A DNA stretch of 64,000 bases from Pascua guehoae (lineage: Eukaryota; Basidiomycota; Tremellomycetes; Trichosporonales; Trichosporonaceae): positions 612,962 through 676,961 of the forward strand of contig BCJX01000011.1 in assembly GCA_001600415.1 (NCBI GenBank). Direction: 5' to 3'. Numbering within the stretch: position 1 is the first letter of the stretch; each line of letters begins with the position of its first letter. The position numbers were made by a program, and so were the translations under genes. A model generated the notes under the pieces. The model saw nothing but the letters and a program-made list of their open reading frames with translations, was not told where the DNA came from and did not search any database. Shown here one piece after another: positions 44,083 to 56,347 of this stretch.

Positions 44083-45502
44083 TCACTCGATCGTCCAGCG
44101 GCTCTTCTCGCAAGGATTCTTGGCCTTGAGCGGCCCAAAGCCAATCTTGGGCTTGGGCTCGGCCTGAAACACGACGTATGACGTCTGGAAACCTGGGTGC
44201 CCGATGACCCAGTCGGTTCTGAGAAATCAGCAAATGCAAGTATAGGGCCCGGGAGATACATACGTCTTGTTGCTGGAGACAATGTTGCTCAAACACATGC
44301 GATTCGAGGGATCCCAGTACCACGCATCAAACGTGATGCTGACCGTGTTGCTGAAGGCGAGCGTGATTTGAGGCGGGACATCGGTTGATTTACACTTGAA
44401 GCTGTAGATTGCCTGATCGGGGTTGGCTGGGGTGATATGCTTGCGAGAAGCGGGCACGAGTTTGCTGTAGATACCCTCGACCTCCTTCACTGGCGCGTAG
44501 ATTGCATTTGCGTCCGTGTCGACTACTGCCTCCGAGTCAATGTCGAGAATCTGGTCCCCTACGGCAGCGGACTGGAGAGGGATCGTCCATTCTTGAGGCA
44601 TCTTGAACTTCTTGAAGGGCTTCAAGTTCTTGAGCGAAAAGTACGTCTTGACGTCGACATAGGCAACCTTCTTCTCGCCGCCCTCGACACAGTTGGCATT
44701 GATTCCACTGCCACATGTCAGCACTGGTTACAGTGGACTGTGTCACTACTCACTTCAGTGTCAACTCTGATTTGTCTTTGCCGAGGTAGACACTGAACAT
44801 CTTCTGCTTCCATGACGGGAGTAGTCGGTACCAGAAGGGCCACTCTTCCGACTTGGTTCCGCTCTGGGGCCAGCCAAAGCCCACGATACCCGTGACACCA
44901 TCGGGCAGCTGGGTGGTGCCATCAACTGTGTACACTGGATCGGTCAGTGGTGGAGGTGACGACGCACTTACGGAACCGCTGGTTCTTCACACTGTACTCC
45001 GACTTTGCCACCTGGAATATGTCGGTGGCCCACACCCCTGACACTGCGCTTCCCTCCACAAATCCCCATCCTCCTCTCTCATTGCTTGCGTCAAAGGACG
45101 CCGCCGAATGCCCATACAGCACGTCGTCAAGGGCAGAACAGACGTCGGACCGACACGCCTTGGCGTACAGAAACGTGTTTGAAGCGCCAGTGTCGACTTC
45201 GGCGAGGAGCTCCTGCGGGCCGACTTGCAGTGACAAGGCGTAGCCGAATCGTCCTTGTGGATCGGGTGTGAGGCTGGCGCACGTGTTAGACGATCCCCTC
45301 GTCTGAACGCGCTGGCAACTCACGATGTGCTGACTGGCGACTTGCTGGCCCGCGCGTTGAGCTGTGGTGCAGAACGCTCGTAGCGCGTCAGAGGAAGAGT
45401 GAGGGGCTCAGATGAGCGTTGATCGATACTCGGATTCGTTGGAAGGGCAACGACGTCGTGCAATACGACGAGGATACCCAGGACAAGGGCTGGCAGTACC
45501 AT
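44083..45502 (-). CDS. secreted pepsin-like aspartic protease, atypical second triad
   Basis: Five exons: 45502-45324, 45273-44972, 44934-44754, 44707-44264 and 44218-44083 (introns 50, 37, 46 and 45 nt); 413 aa. Seen: a signal peptide (MVLPALVLGILVVLHDVVA), a short propeptide-like segment, first catalytic triad DTG at D87 (AEVDTGASNTFLYA), the flap-side region, GIVGFGWP, then the second catalytic region VVDTDANAIYAP with D284, and the C-terminal WVIGHPGFQTSYVVF and KIGFGPL. The fold is that of an A1 peptidase acting outside the cell or in the vacuole/secretory path. Odd: the second triad reads D-T-D where the family has D-T/S-G, and the otherwise conserved T/S-S/T-L after it is A-N-A-I. Activity may be altered or lost. 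The start is the ATG at 45502; upstream frame has no ATG. Confidence 0.88.
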
Positions 45503-46146
45503 GAGAACGGGAAGGGTGGCGACTGTTCGGCGAGGCAATAATAGTAGTGAGGAGAGAAGAGAGGGGGACTCGGGGGGCTCGGGGATCGCTCAAGACTCTT
45601 AAGCCTGCCGTCGAGAAACAGCATCTTCTAGGGGAACCAACCTAGCGTTAGAGTTCCAGCCATTTTTGCTTCAAGACTGGTTAGAAATATGCATCACCAG
45701 GGGTTTCAGAAGCAGCAGAAGGGGTGGAAGAAGCAAACCTTAAAGCGCAGGCCGGAGGATGCGCCCGAGGTCGAACAGCAGGTCGAGGGCCACGCAGCGT
45801 TTGGCAGCGTGAAAGGGATCGCTGGGAGGGGTAGTGTGTTGCAGAGGGATGAAGTGTGTGTGTGTGTAACACGAGGGCGGTGTTCACAAGGGGTAATCGT
45901 AGAATCGAGTGTGGATGTGGGGGACGAAACAGCGGAACCAATCCTGAAACGAACACACAGTGACGTCACTGCGGGGCAATTCACCAGGGGGTGCGGGGTA
46001 GTGGCGGCTTGGCCCCCCTCGGCTTTGATCCATGTCCCCTCCTACAACCGAGGCACGCTGCACATGACCACAACAGCATTCACCCAACCGTGTGCTACAT
46101 TTCCACGCTTCTGTCGGACGCTGCAGCGACCGTCTTGGCCAACGCT
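45503..46146. promoter_or_regulatory. divergent promoter region, protease / F-box gene
   Basis: 644 bp between opposite start codons. Small open frames here (for example 45689-46150) lack any domain and overlap on both strands. No certain element recognised. Confidence 0.45.
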
Positions 46147-48201
46147 ATGAAGCCGACAAAGGACCAACAAACATCAGTTTCGCAACAATCGTGCTTGCGC
46201 CAGGATGACCCGAACACCAACCCTCCCGGGCCACTTCCCAAACCCGATCCTCCACAAATCGCCACCCTAAAGTCTACTCGCACACAAATCGCGATCCCAC
46301 GCGCTCATGATCCCCTCGACCTCGGCGACGATGTTTTCCATTGCATCTTGTCATACCTATCCGGGGATGACCTCGTGGCCATTGACAGTGTCTCGAAAGA
46401 CTGGCGAGCGTTCATGGTTGGAGCTCAGGGACTGTGGCGCAGGCAATGCCTTCAGCAGGGCATAACGCCAGATGGTAGCACGCCTGACACGAGGGAGCAC
46501 TGTGACTGGCGTTGCCTTTGCCACTTGTGTCGGCGTGTGATGAGCCGCCGGTGTGGCGCAATCATCGATTGGCGTATCTTGTGTAAGCACCACTGTTTGC
46601 CTAAGGTACGTCACTCACAGAAGACCTCTCTCATTACCGACAAGACCAGGCCTGGGCACACGGTAATTGCACGGTTAGCTACCTGTCGGGCCCAACGGTG
46701 CGCGCGTTGCACCTCGAAGACGACTGGATCGTGTGCTCATGCGGATTTCAAGGCAGCTACCACCTCACGACGTTGGACCCTGAGACATCCGAGGGGGTCC
46801 TCGACAATCTGGACACTCACGGCGCTGGCAAGGACATGGTAGTCGGAGCGGGATACCTTGTCCTGCATGACCGTGAGCTTGAAGGCACACCACACCCGAA
46901 TCACTGACCCTAGGCGGATTACTGGAATATCCTCCTGGCAGTGTCTGGCGTACCGGCAGCCTGTCGGCTCGCCGTCGTGCTGGGTACCAGTACCAAAGCT
47001 CTGAAAGACGCAAGCTCGAGTATGTTTGTGACCTGGACTGGCTATCACAGTGTCGCTGGCCTACAATTCACCTGGATCGCGCTTGTACAGACGACGCCAG
47101 CCCAGTGCTCGCTGCGGTCAATACCACCACGATCCACATCTGCCACCTGGAAGATGGCATGAGGCGAGAAATCATCCAGATGCCATACAACGCATCAGTG
47201 AGCAGCCTACCTACCGCACTGCTGACATGGAATTATAGCCTATGGTCAACGTCGACGACGACTATATCTTTGTCTATGCTGCCAGTCTGCAACCCTTGCG
47301 CATCTTCTCACGCAAAACTCGCGCCGAGATTGTGACTTGCTGGCTCCTATATGAAGACATTAGACTCGCTTACCACATCAAGATTGCCAATGTCGCCGGC
47401 ACGGATGATGCTGCTACCCAGAACAGCGTTGTGGTCAAGACTGTGGCGTCGTACGACGGCCCCCACCTACTTGCAAAGGCGCGGCAACAAAGTGGATCAT
47501 TACGTATGTTTAAAAGGTGGGTGACTTGGTCCACAATTGCATGCGATGACATGCATGGCTGATAACAGTGTCGAATTTACGTTCACGGATCTCGTCCTAC
47601 GCTATTCCAAAGGTATCGCTGTGGTACCAAACTATCGCCAGGTACTCGATACTATCGAGTCGCTCCCTGCAAAAGAACGATCGAAATTCTTGGCCAGTCG
47701 GACATTTATTTGCACCTTTGACGAAGTCTTGCGTGACGGTCCGAATAACATGCCAAACGTTAACGGTGAGGTTCTCGAAATGACCACATATGGCCATCGC
47801 ATCGCTTTGACCTTGCATCGAAACCCCCTAAGTGTAGGTAGCTTTCACGCCAAAGAACAAGTATCTGACACGACATGAAGCCCAATTTGGAGCCCAGGAT
47901 CCCCATTGTCTTGGACGCGCGACAGTTTCCACGACAACCATGGTCCTCTGAGACCTGGCGGGACTCTCCACCACTCCAAACATTAGTTCTCCAGCGCGTC
48001 GAGGGAACCATGGATGTTGGCCGCCCAACGTGCTTGCAAATGGGGTCACGACAGCTGTGCATTGGATTCTGCGCGCCCGAAATGCGGCAGGCGGTACTAG
48101 AGGGCACTTACCCGCACGAATGGCCACGTACGTACACATACGACCTCCAGTATCCGCTGACGGCTAGCCAACAATTGCATCAAGGTGTGGACGTTTGGTG
48201 A
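46147..48201 (+). CDS. F-box protein, C-terminal part unknown
   Basis: Six exons: 46147-46605, 46650-46872, 46914-47197, 47239-47516, 47569-47833 and 47881-48201 (introns 41-52 nt); 609 aa. Seen: a Pro/Gln-rich N-terminus, then an F-box at about residues 57-100 (LDLGDDVFHCILSYLSGDDL then AIDSVSKDWRAFM, LWRRQC), the Skp1-binding module of SCF ubiquitin ligases. The long C-terminal part (for example VRALHLEDDWIVCSCG, AAVNTTTIHICHLEDGMRRE, VDDDYIFVYAASLQPLRIFS) reads like beta-propeller blades and would be the substrate-binding part; that is inference. All five junctions keep frame. The 3' end is uncertain: a donor at 48185 and an acceptor near 48292 would extend the protein into sequence that also looks coding (48293 onward). 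Neighbours downstream are two same-strand genes of unknown function. Confidence 0.75.
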
Positions 48202-48586
48202 TTGATAGGACATTGACCTCGGTCGCTGTATAGCTGTGATAGGCAAACATTTTCGCACAGTCACGTCATCTAGCCCGCTACATACGCTCCAGCTACGCAA
48301 ATGCTAGCCTACTCGGCCATTGTCGGGTCAAACGAGTTCATCGTGACCACATGCCACTTCCGTAAAATGTTTGGCGGGGTCACCCAGGACTGTTGTTTCG
48401 AGCAAGCATTTGGGTGGCAAAATCGCCGAACAGTAGCTACTTATTTGAACCCGCCCTCCACTCGACTCCACAAAGCACTGTTACGTCACCTCGAGGTTGA
48501 CCTGCCCAGCACACGCATCACACCGCACCTCTTCACACCATCACTCATCATCAACTACCTTCATCATCTCTGTCATCACAACCACC
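48202..48586. other. short interval between F-box gene and the next gene
   Basis: 385 bp. Codon-like sequence at 48230-48430 suggests further 3' exons of the F-box gene rather than true spacer; the remainder is CA/TC-rich 5' flank of the next gene. Confidence 0.4.
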
Positions 48587-49379
48587 ATGCCAGCACCCGC
48601 TTCCTACCAACCCGTGACCATCGTCGGCCTACCGCCCTTTCCTCAAGCCAAATCTCTCCAGGGAGTCCCCATCGGCCCGCCCGACCTCGAGTTTCCACGG
48701 TCTCACTGGGGTATTTTCGGATGCAGCCTCCCTCCATTTGACCCCGTATTCGGCCAGGTCTCCCGTGTCCGGTGGGCAGGGCGAAGGGCAAGTGAAGAAT
48801 GGGCTCGCGCACTTTCCAGCAACGACTTTAGCAAGGTCAACCAGGCGTGCTTTATTCTGGCAGTGTTTGACAAGGTGCACCAACTGTAAGTAAGAGTGAG
48901 CATATGCACAACAGCGGGTCGAGGGCGAACGATAGGTTTACATGCTGACTCTAGCGCCGGCACATATTCATACGCGCATGCGATGAGCCACACCAAGTCT
49001 CGCACAGTGCGAGATTGGCAGAACCGAACGGAGGCGTTGATCGAGCCGGTGTATAATGCCGTAGGTTCAGTCGTGTATCGCATCGCCTGACTCGCAGGCC
49101 GCAAAGGTCTATCCACGCGCAAACAAACTCCCACCGTTATCACAAGTTGCGCCGTTGGTGCGGGTAGCTGTCGATAGATGTCACGAGCGAATTGACTCGA
49201 AGGAGGAGTATCCTTTAGAGAAGCGCCCAAACCTCGACCACTCCTGGTATGGCGACTTCGATATACGAGAAGATGAGACCACTTGGGTCGAAGTTCCCAT
49301 GCCCCCTCCAGCGCCGAGACGTTCGGGTAGACATCGGGCAACGCAACCCGTTCCAGCATTCGCCGATCTTAGCCTGTAA
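48587..49379 (+). CDS. protein of unknown function, 228 aa
   Basis: Three exons, 48587-48885, 48955-49060 and 49098-49379 (introns 69 and 37 nt, each with branch CTGAC and YAG); all in phase. I do not recognise a family. Seen: an N-terminal Pro-rich segment, RSHWGIFGCSLPPFDPVFGQ, a helical middle (WARALSSNDFSKVNQACFIL, then YAHAMSHTKSRTVRDWQNRT), and a C-terminal part with LEKRPNLDHSWYGDFDIRED and a Pro/Arg-rich end. No signal peptide or TM. It sits between an F-box gene and a PD-(D/E)XK-like gene on the same strand, with lower GC than the housekeeping genes. The gene call rests on splice structure and frame, not homology. Confidence 0.65.
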
Positions 49380-50052
49380 TATGTCTGCTGTCCGTAGCTT
49401 CCGGTATGCACTGTCTGGCCACACACTGAATAATGTCCATGGTTGTCAAGGTCCCGGACAACTTAACTTGGGTCTGTTGTGATAAGTGACTGTCTTGTAG
49501 CGCTGCTCGCGGCGCCCCGCGGGGGTGCCACGCGGCACGCACCCTTATAAGCGTACAAATCAGTATCTCCGCTCTTCATGTTACTCTGTTCTCTAGTTTC
49601 TACAACAGGGTCGATGGTGAGATGACCTCCCGAGGCACTGCGAAGTCCAGGCGAACGTCAACATACACTGGAGACACCAAGATATGTCTCATTTCTGTCT
49701 TTGTGAAGGATATTCAAACGGAGGGGCGAAGCCACGATGCAGTTAGCCAGGAGGAACAACCAAACACTCCAACGTACAACGGGTCCAATAATGCACCCCA
49801 TCCTGTGCACCGCCCCTGACTGGGGATGAAAACCCCAGTCGTGATCCATAGTCCTATTTGGGCAACCTCGCACCTGGCCGGTAGCGCAGCCGAGTGGTGA
49901 CGGCATTCTCTGGCTCTTTCTCTGGTCTGATGGTTAAGCTGCACTCTGGTTGACGACAGACTTGCCCACCGCTTCCCCATCCCGTCCTCAAATTGAGTTA
50001 CTCCCCTCAGCAGTTCGCTTTTTCTCTACCAACAAGACACATAAACTCGCTA
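49380..50052. other. intergenic
   Basis: 673 bp, promoter side of the next gene. Contains GGCGCCCCGCGGGGG-type dyad near 49510-49526. No gene seen. Confidence 0.5.
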
Positions 50053-51723
50053 ATGAGCTGGTTCATCAAGCACCTATCGGAACGCTACCAATGGCATCCA
50101 CCCGCCCCGCCGCAAGGGCGACCCGTGCCGACTCCGCCAACCACGAAAGAGCCGGCGATCAACCTTTTCCGGGGTACAACGTACTCGACGCTAGGGAGAC
50201 ATACACAAGGCGAGCACAAGAACTTAGAGTACAAGTTCATTACCCTGATGCCCGAGCCCTGGGTCGATGCAAACGACCTTGTTGACGACTTGAATGGGCT
50301 ATTACCCTCGGAAACGACCCCCGATCTGGAGGTACAACCCGCTTCTGGCAATCCTCTTCTGAATGAGTACCAACTCGAAGCCGAATGGCTGTGCCGGTAC
50401 TGTCGCCGGGTTAACGCTATTGTTCTCCTCATGTGGCGTGGCCGTCCTGGACCGCGCCCATACGTACAGTGCCAATATCCACTGAGCGCGCACGAATCAA
50501 AAGAGGCGTTACGGCTCGACGTGACCATTGCTTTCCGCCCCCACCTGTCATCTACGTCGGGTACCCAGAAGACTGTCTGCGGCTTCATCGAGTTCAAGTC
50601 GGGCAAAGTGCTTCACGATGGAGTCATGGACGAGATCGATGCGCTGGCCGATCGCGGCACGGCTCGCGCCTACTACGACTCGCATGGCGAGAAGCTGCGC
50701 TTCGTTACACCCGACGGTTTCGTACGGCCGACGGACATGCTCTACATGGGATTGCACGCAATCTTTGAGGCCGCGGCGGAGAGCATCGTTCTCGACACGC
50801 CGAGGGCAGTTTTATCGGCGGGAAACCGCACGCTCGTTGTGCGGTGGGACCCTGACAACAATGCCATTCGGTGGACGCATACTGCTGGCTTCAAAGAGAA
50901 CGGGGAACGTCTTCATCCGAATGGCTTCCCACCAGAGACACTCCTTCCCGCGTTCGCTTTGGAGAAAATCAAGCGTGAGGAAGCGAAAGGCACCCCTCTT
51001 GGACAGCCGCCCGACTCAAATTCGCCACCCCCGGAGCCCGTTGACCCATCCGAATTTGACCGCACACGATCACCAAGCGCCGCCCTGTCGCCAGAAGAAG
51101 CAGGCCAATCGCCACCACCGGCGCCTAGTGTTATGTACACGAGGCACCCGCTGGACGACGTTTTATCGGCAGGCACGCCGTCGGTGAGTCTATCCCCATA
51201 ATCCGACATGGCAAGCAATAACACGTTCAGGTGCCGTCCAACTATCCTGGCGATTCTGACTGGGGTGCACCTCCTCCTCGGCCACCACGTGGATATGGTG
51301 GTCTGGGCCCCAAGAGCAGGCCGATGCCTGTTCAACAGGCTCAAGCGGGCCCATCGACTGCTCCATCCCATACCTATGGACTCAGGGGCCAGCCTCAGCA
51401 GACTGTCGGTCGAACCACCCTCGACCCAACGACGGCGACGTACCAACAACCGGGACACGGACACCCAGATCGCTCTTATGGAGGTACGACTTCGACACCC
51501 CAACATGGTCACATGGTTCAAGGACATTCTTCCGTGGGTGCGATGCGTGACCAAGGTGGAACAGTTCAGGGGCATCCTTCTGGGAGTGGGGCACGGGAAG
51601 ATGAGCCCAGCGAACGCCCTCGACGAGCAAAAGCACCGGTACGTCCCTGTTGTACCGCAGACCTGCTGACAGCAGAAAAAGGACTGGAGACTTCGGTCTC
51701 CCTTTTCTCGCAGGTCCCCATAG
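50053..51723 (+). CDS. unknown protein with PD-(D/E)XK nuclease-like motif
   Basis: Three exons, 50053-51183, 51231-51638 and 51676-51723 (introns 47 and 37 nt); 528 aa. The ATG at 50053 is used; the frame extends upstream without ATG. Seen: an N-terminal region with YSTLGRHTQGEHKNLEYKFI; a helix with E109/E111 (EYQLEAEWLCRYCRR); a strand ending LDVTIAF with D156; and CGFIEFKSGK with E180 and K182. The order helix-E, D, then E-x-K on a following strand is that of the PD-(D/E)XK nuclease-like core. After residue about 290 the protein becomes Pro/Ser/Gln-rich and disordered, ending in a basic tail (PKKDWRLRSPFSRRSP). No named family is recognised and activity is unproven. GC is lower than in neighbouring housekeeping genes. 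Confidence 0.68.
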
Positions 51724-53638
51724 TAATCCTATGCAGAATCAGGACCCTGTCCTGCCATTGACGTTGACGTTGCCGATCATGGGAGTGGATTGTCGAACAT
51801 TTCCCGCATATGGACATGAGGGCTCTCGTGTAGCGCTGTATTTCTCACTGTCGTTGAAGATAGAGAGGGAATTCTTGTAAAATTTGCGTCGGAGTGACGG
51901 GGTACGACACTGTACCTTTTATCCATGTGCTTTTATCAGCTCTGACTCCCCGGTTCGCGGTTGAATATACAAGTACGATACATGACGATGGGCGACAAAG
52001 TACAAGTGCGGCCAAAACATCCAGCAAGCAACAATGGAAAGCCCTCGCATACAGGTCTGTCCGAAAAGTCATGAGACTACCACATAACGATAGGGTATGC
52101 GCGCACGGCGCGTATATGCTGGACGGCGCACAGTAAGTAGGAAACATTAGAACGTCTACTTGCTCTGTCATTGCATTGATCTAGAGAGTCTCCACGCGCA
52201 ACTTGGAGTCGACTGAGCTCGTAGTGACAGTCTTAATGTGATGCTCGCTCCACTGCCAACTCGCCGTTACCAGTCGGTCCGGCTACCGAACCCCGATGCT
52301 ACGTCATTGCCGCGTGCATCACCCTCACCCTTGGGCCTGACGTCGAGTGACATGCATTCGGCGATGGTATATATAAAACACCACTTGTACTTGTAGATAC
52401 CCTCGGCGAATGTATAACCTAGTCTTCTACAACATACATCGCCACCTTGCTACACCCAATCGGCTCGAACGTCTACCTTGCGCAACCCCATCTCCTCCAC
52501 GACACTTAAGACTTTATAAAGGCCGAAAACAATTCTCATTGTTAAAGACGGTACAGGCATCCCAGCATAGCTAAACGCGTGTCATTCAATAGCTATGCAG
52601 CTCAGCTCTTAAAAAAAATACGGGAGAGAGGTGCAATCAGAGGCGCCGACGTCATGTAAGGTGTGAACCGCAAGCCTCTTGCATCCTCTCACTGAAAGCG
52701 CCATCTCGCCTTCCCTCCCCAAGACTCGCGTTTACACTCCCAACCTACTAAAGTAACAAGCAAGCATAAACAACAGCAAAAAGATATGTTTAACGTCCGC
52801 TGGACAAGAGGGAAATATTAGCCAGGCAGCTACCGCGGTTCTTTTGTGCAGTCACCCTAGACAAAGAAAGGGCTTTCAAGGGAACCGAACACGCGGGGTC
52901 AGGTGGGTGAGTAGTGAGTAGGGTTAGTAGGTATCACAGAGCGATCACGTACCTGTTAACCACTGCACCACCACAATTGTATGAGAATGCATGCTGTCTC
53001 CTTCTTCTTGAGAGCTCTATCTGAGAGGATGTGGGAGGCTGGACGGGGGAAGATCGGCGGGATTTCGGGAGTAAGGCGATATGCTCCAATTGTGACTATG
53101 AATTAGCGCTTGGGCCCCACGTGGCCGTGGTGGGTATTTCGGCGCCTGGCAATTGGCACCACCTCGTTGGCCATCTGCGCATTGCCTTGCCCCTGAGGCT
53201 TTGCCTCGCCACCACCACCATGCGCGTGTTTAACCAACGAACCGTGGTTGCCCAGCCAACAATCCACCCATCAGCCGCAACGCGTTTTGCTCCTGGGCGG
53301 CTCCCCCGACAGTTATTGCACCACCCAAGCGCTGTTGGCCTTCCATGAGCATCATGCCTATTAGTCCATGCCATCCACCCCACTCGTACGAGCCGAAAGA
53401 ATATTGCCTAGTGCATGTACTCTACTACAACCACGACACCACATCAGCCCACGGCATATACCAAACTACACCCGGCTGCTTCACTGTTCATTACGCCGTG
53501 TCATAGCCTGCCTGCTCTGCGTGTCGCCGGCCTTTAAACCCCAGACTCTGGCACTACTCTGCGACAGTACCAAGTGTATCTTCGCTGCCCAGGAGGCTAC
53601 GCTGTCAGCGAGGTGCGACTACTCGCCTCTTGCCAAAC
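51724..53638. other. intergenic, AT-richer
   Basis: 1.9 kb between the nuclease-like gene and the convergent ATG18 gene. No open frame with family features. Mixed composition, with a short A-run (52611-52619). Nothing else is seen. Confidence 0.55.
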
Positions 53639-55745
53639 TCACTTGAACTCCTTCATGAGCGCGCACTCTCCGCCATTCTCAAGGTCAATGTTGTATGCCT
53701 GGAACACGCCGTCTGCACTGATGACCATTGCCTGTGGGAGCGTAGACGAGATGGCGACGACGGTGCGCACACCCGTCTGGCCGGGGCGCAGGCGAATGTG
53801 TGCAAAGTCGCGTTGGGGCTCCCACATCTCCGTGACGCCCTTCGGGAGGTACGTTCCGGCGCCGCCGAGGAGGCTCTTGCCAATATGGTATGAGCGGCGG
53901 CGGAGCGACGACGCCGCGCTGCTCGACGGAGGGAGGTTGGCGGGCGGCGCGCCCGTCTCGGATGTGGGAGTGTCGAAGCCTCCGCTGCTCGCAGACGGTG
54001 GCGGCGACTCGTCACTGCCCTGAGTTCCTCCATTCCCTCCGCTTGCCTTGCGCGCGTTTGCGAGGCGGTAGATGTGGATCGTCGACGTGTCCGACGACAC
54101 GGCAAGTAGTGTCGACTGGAGATTGAAGTTCATGCTAAAGATGTGTGCGCTCGACGACCCGCGGCGGAATTGCCACAACTTCTTTGCGTCGGGCACGCTA
54201 AAGACACGCACAACAGTTCCCTTGTCGCTCGCCGTCGCGAGCATGGTGCCGGTCGAGTTGAGCGAGAGCGCCGCAATCGGTGTCTTGTGCGCCTGGATCA
54301 CATTGACAGCCGACAACGTGAGCGTGTCAAAGATTAACACGTCGCCCGTCGTGGGTGCAGGTGGTGCGGGCGGCATACCCCCTGCCGCAGACACCGACGT
54401 ACTGGACGGCGACGGCGCGGGGGATGGGTATGCCAGGTACGAGTGCTCGCTGCTGCTCGAGAGCGCACACACAGCGTTCGGGTTCGGGCCCGTCTCGATC
54501 GTGTGCAAGAGCTTCATTGTTGAAATGTCGTAGATGTAGATTTCGTTTTCGAGGACAACAATTAGGCGCTTTCGGTTCATCTTGACAGCCAGAACCGACG
54601 ACGGGAAGATGAGTTCGCAGATGGTTGATTGCCGCTGCCATGTTAGCTGGTTCACCGCGAGTCCGGGCCTCAAAAGCTCATGGCATCCGGTCCCCAGCTT
54701 CTTCCAAACCACCTAGCCGTGATCCAACCTGAACACAGGTTGGACCTCAGCCCACCCATAACCTCCTCCATCTCTGTGCCCTCCCCCTCTGCCTGGGCGG
54801 AGAGCAACCAACTGGTCACCACCCCGCACATGGTCGGGTTCTCTTCACTTCAACAAGTTCCTGGCGCCATTCCCCAGATTTCTCGCACCCCTCCCTCGCG
54901 CGGTTCAACACCGCTCTGAGGTGCGGCATCAGACACGACAGCAGGCCGCCTTGCTCTCCTGGACCTCTCCCAACGCCTTGAATGGAAGAGACAACGCGGC
55001 TACCCATACCCGCAACCCATCTGCCGTCACGACGTCTAGCCTGTGTGGATTGGACCAACGCTTTCGACCAAGCTCGCAGCCCCAAGCGGCGCTCACCTTT
55101 GTGTTGACAATTTGGAGCTTTCGGGGCGAGTTACCCGGCTGCGTGTCTGGCGCGCCGACGAGGGCGACGAGCGATGTGCAGAACAGCATCTCCACGACGC
55201 CAGTCGCGCCCTGGTCATCTGTGAAGTCAGCGAGGTGGTCCAGTTACGCCCAATCAGGCAGGCACACGAGCGAGCAACCAAAGCCCGGCAGGTGTGACAG
55301 ACCAAGCACCGATGGTGTTACACCCGGTCGCCGGTCGCCACCGCTTTCTGGCCTTGGCTGCTGGTGCGCAACCACGCGACGCACTCTTCGAGTGGACCTT
55401 GCCAAAGGGGTCGCAGTTGAGGATTGTGTATCCCTTCTTGTGGCCGACTGCTATGCACGAAAAGTCCTGGTTGAAGTTGCAGCACTGTGTGTCAGCATTG
55501 TGCGGAGAGGGCGGGGAGGGGGTAGGCGAATGAGAGGCCGGGGAGGTGGGGAGACGCTGAGAAGACGAGCTGGAGTTGTGGACACGGGGAGCCGGATCGT
55601 GTCTTTGCTGAGCAACCACCGCCGTGTCCCCGCGTCCTCCGTCGGCGTCTCGAGGTCACCCCAGCCCAGCATCAACATGCCAAGACGGCGCGTGGGATGT
55701 TTAGCGTACCAGCAAGTCGGGGTGGCGTTTGCCGTTTGGCGCCAT
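53639..55745 (-). CDS. ATG18: PROPPIN autophagy protein Atg18
   Basis: Four exons: 55745-55710, 55484-55385, 55218-55097 and 54634-53639; 417 aa. Atg18 is a seven-bladed WD40 PROPPIN that binds PI3P and PI(3,5)P2 on autophagic and vacuolar membranes. Seen: [103 protein letters not shown], and the lipid-binding FRRG motif ([20 protein letters not shown]), followed by [12 protein letters not shown]. There are Ser/Pro/Gly-rich insertions after the second and fifth blades ([17 protein letters not shown]). The first exon is 36 nt and intron 3 is 462 nt. Stop at 53639-53641, although a GTGAGT overlaps that codon and an alternative C-terminal exon cannot be excluded. Confidence 0.92.
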
Positions 55746-56347
55746 GGTGAGCGGTCCCGCTGGGGGTATGGGTAGTGATTAGCGGTGGTGGCGAAATAGG
55801 TTCGAGGGGTGGGGTGAAGACGAGTGGAAGAGTTGACAGAGGACGATGATGTGTCGGCGGCGAACAGATGAAGTTGGACGGGGGCCAGGTAGAGTGGATG
55901 GCAAAGTGGGAGGAGGGGGAAGGGATGGAGGAAGGCACGGCCGGCACGGGGCAAAGCGTCATGCCTCGTCGGGCGCTGGTCGGTCGTCCGTCTGTACGTC
56001 TGTACATACTCGCCAGCCGCGTGGCACCCAGTCGTAGGCGCCAGTTTACGTTTACCCCTAGTGGCAAATTCCACCCAGCACCCAGCCAACTCGCTCGCGT
56101 GGCCTCTGACGTACGTAGCCAACATTCAACACGCATCAACAGAAACCACTCAGCACAACAGCAGTCGTATGCATTGCAGCCACCAACTCTACGGGTCATA
56201 TGCAATGCATAATAACCCAAGTACCCGCCTCTGCGCCCCCCAACCTGGTACTGATATGTCGAGCTCAAGTATCTATCTATGTCCCACTCTCCATGCTATG
56301 TATGTTGCCGTGTCCTATGTGCCATCTAAGCCAGTGCTCTTGCCCTC
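55746..56347. other. intergenic between ATG18 and BRL1-like gene
   Basis: 602 bp: ATG18 promoter (purine-rich on the plus strand) plus 3' flank of the BRL1-like gene. No gene seen. Confidence 0.55.

Noticed and set aside
49993..50052. Start of the PD-(D/E)XK-like gene at 49993
   Set aside because: That codon is TTG; the first ATG in frame is 50053.
53575..53641. Extra C-terminal exon of ATG18 using GTGAGT at the stop codon
   Set aside because: A CTGACAG acceptor exists downstream, but the added peptide has no family match; kept only as a possibility.
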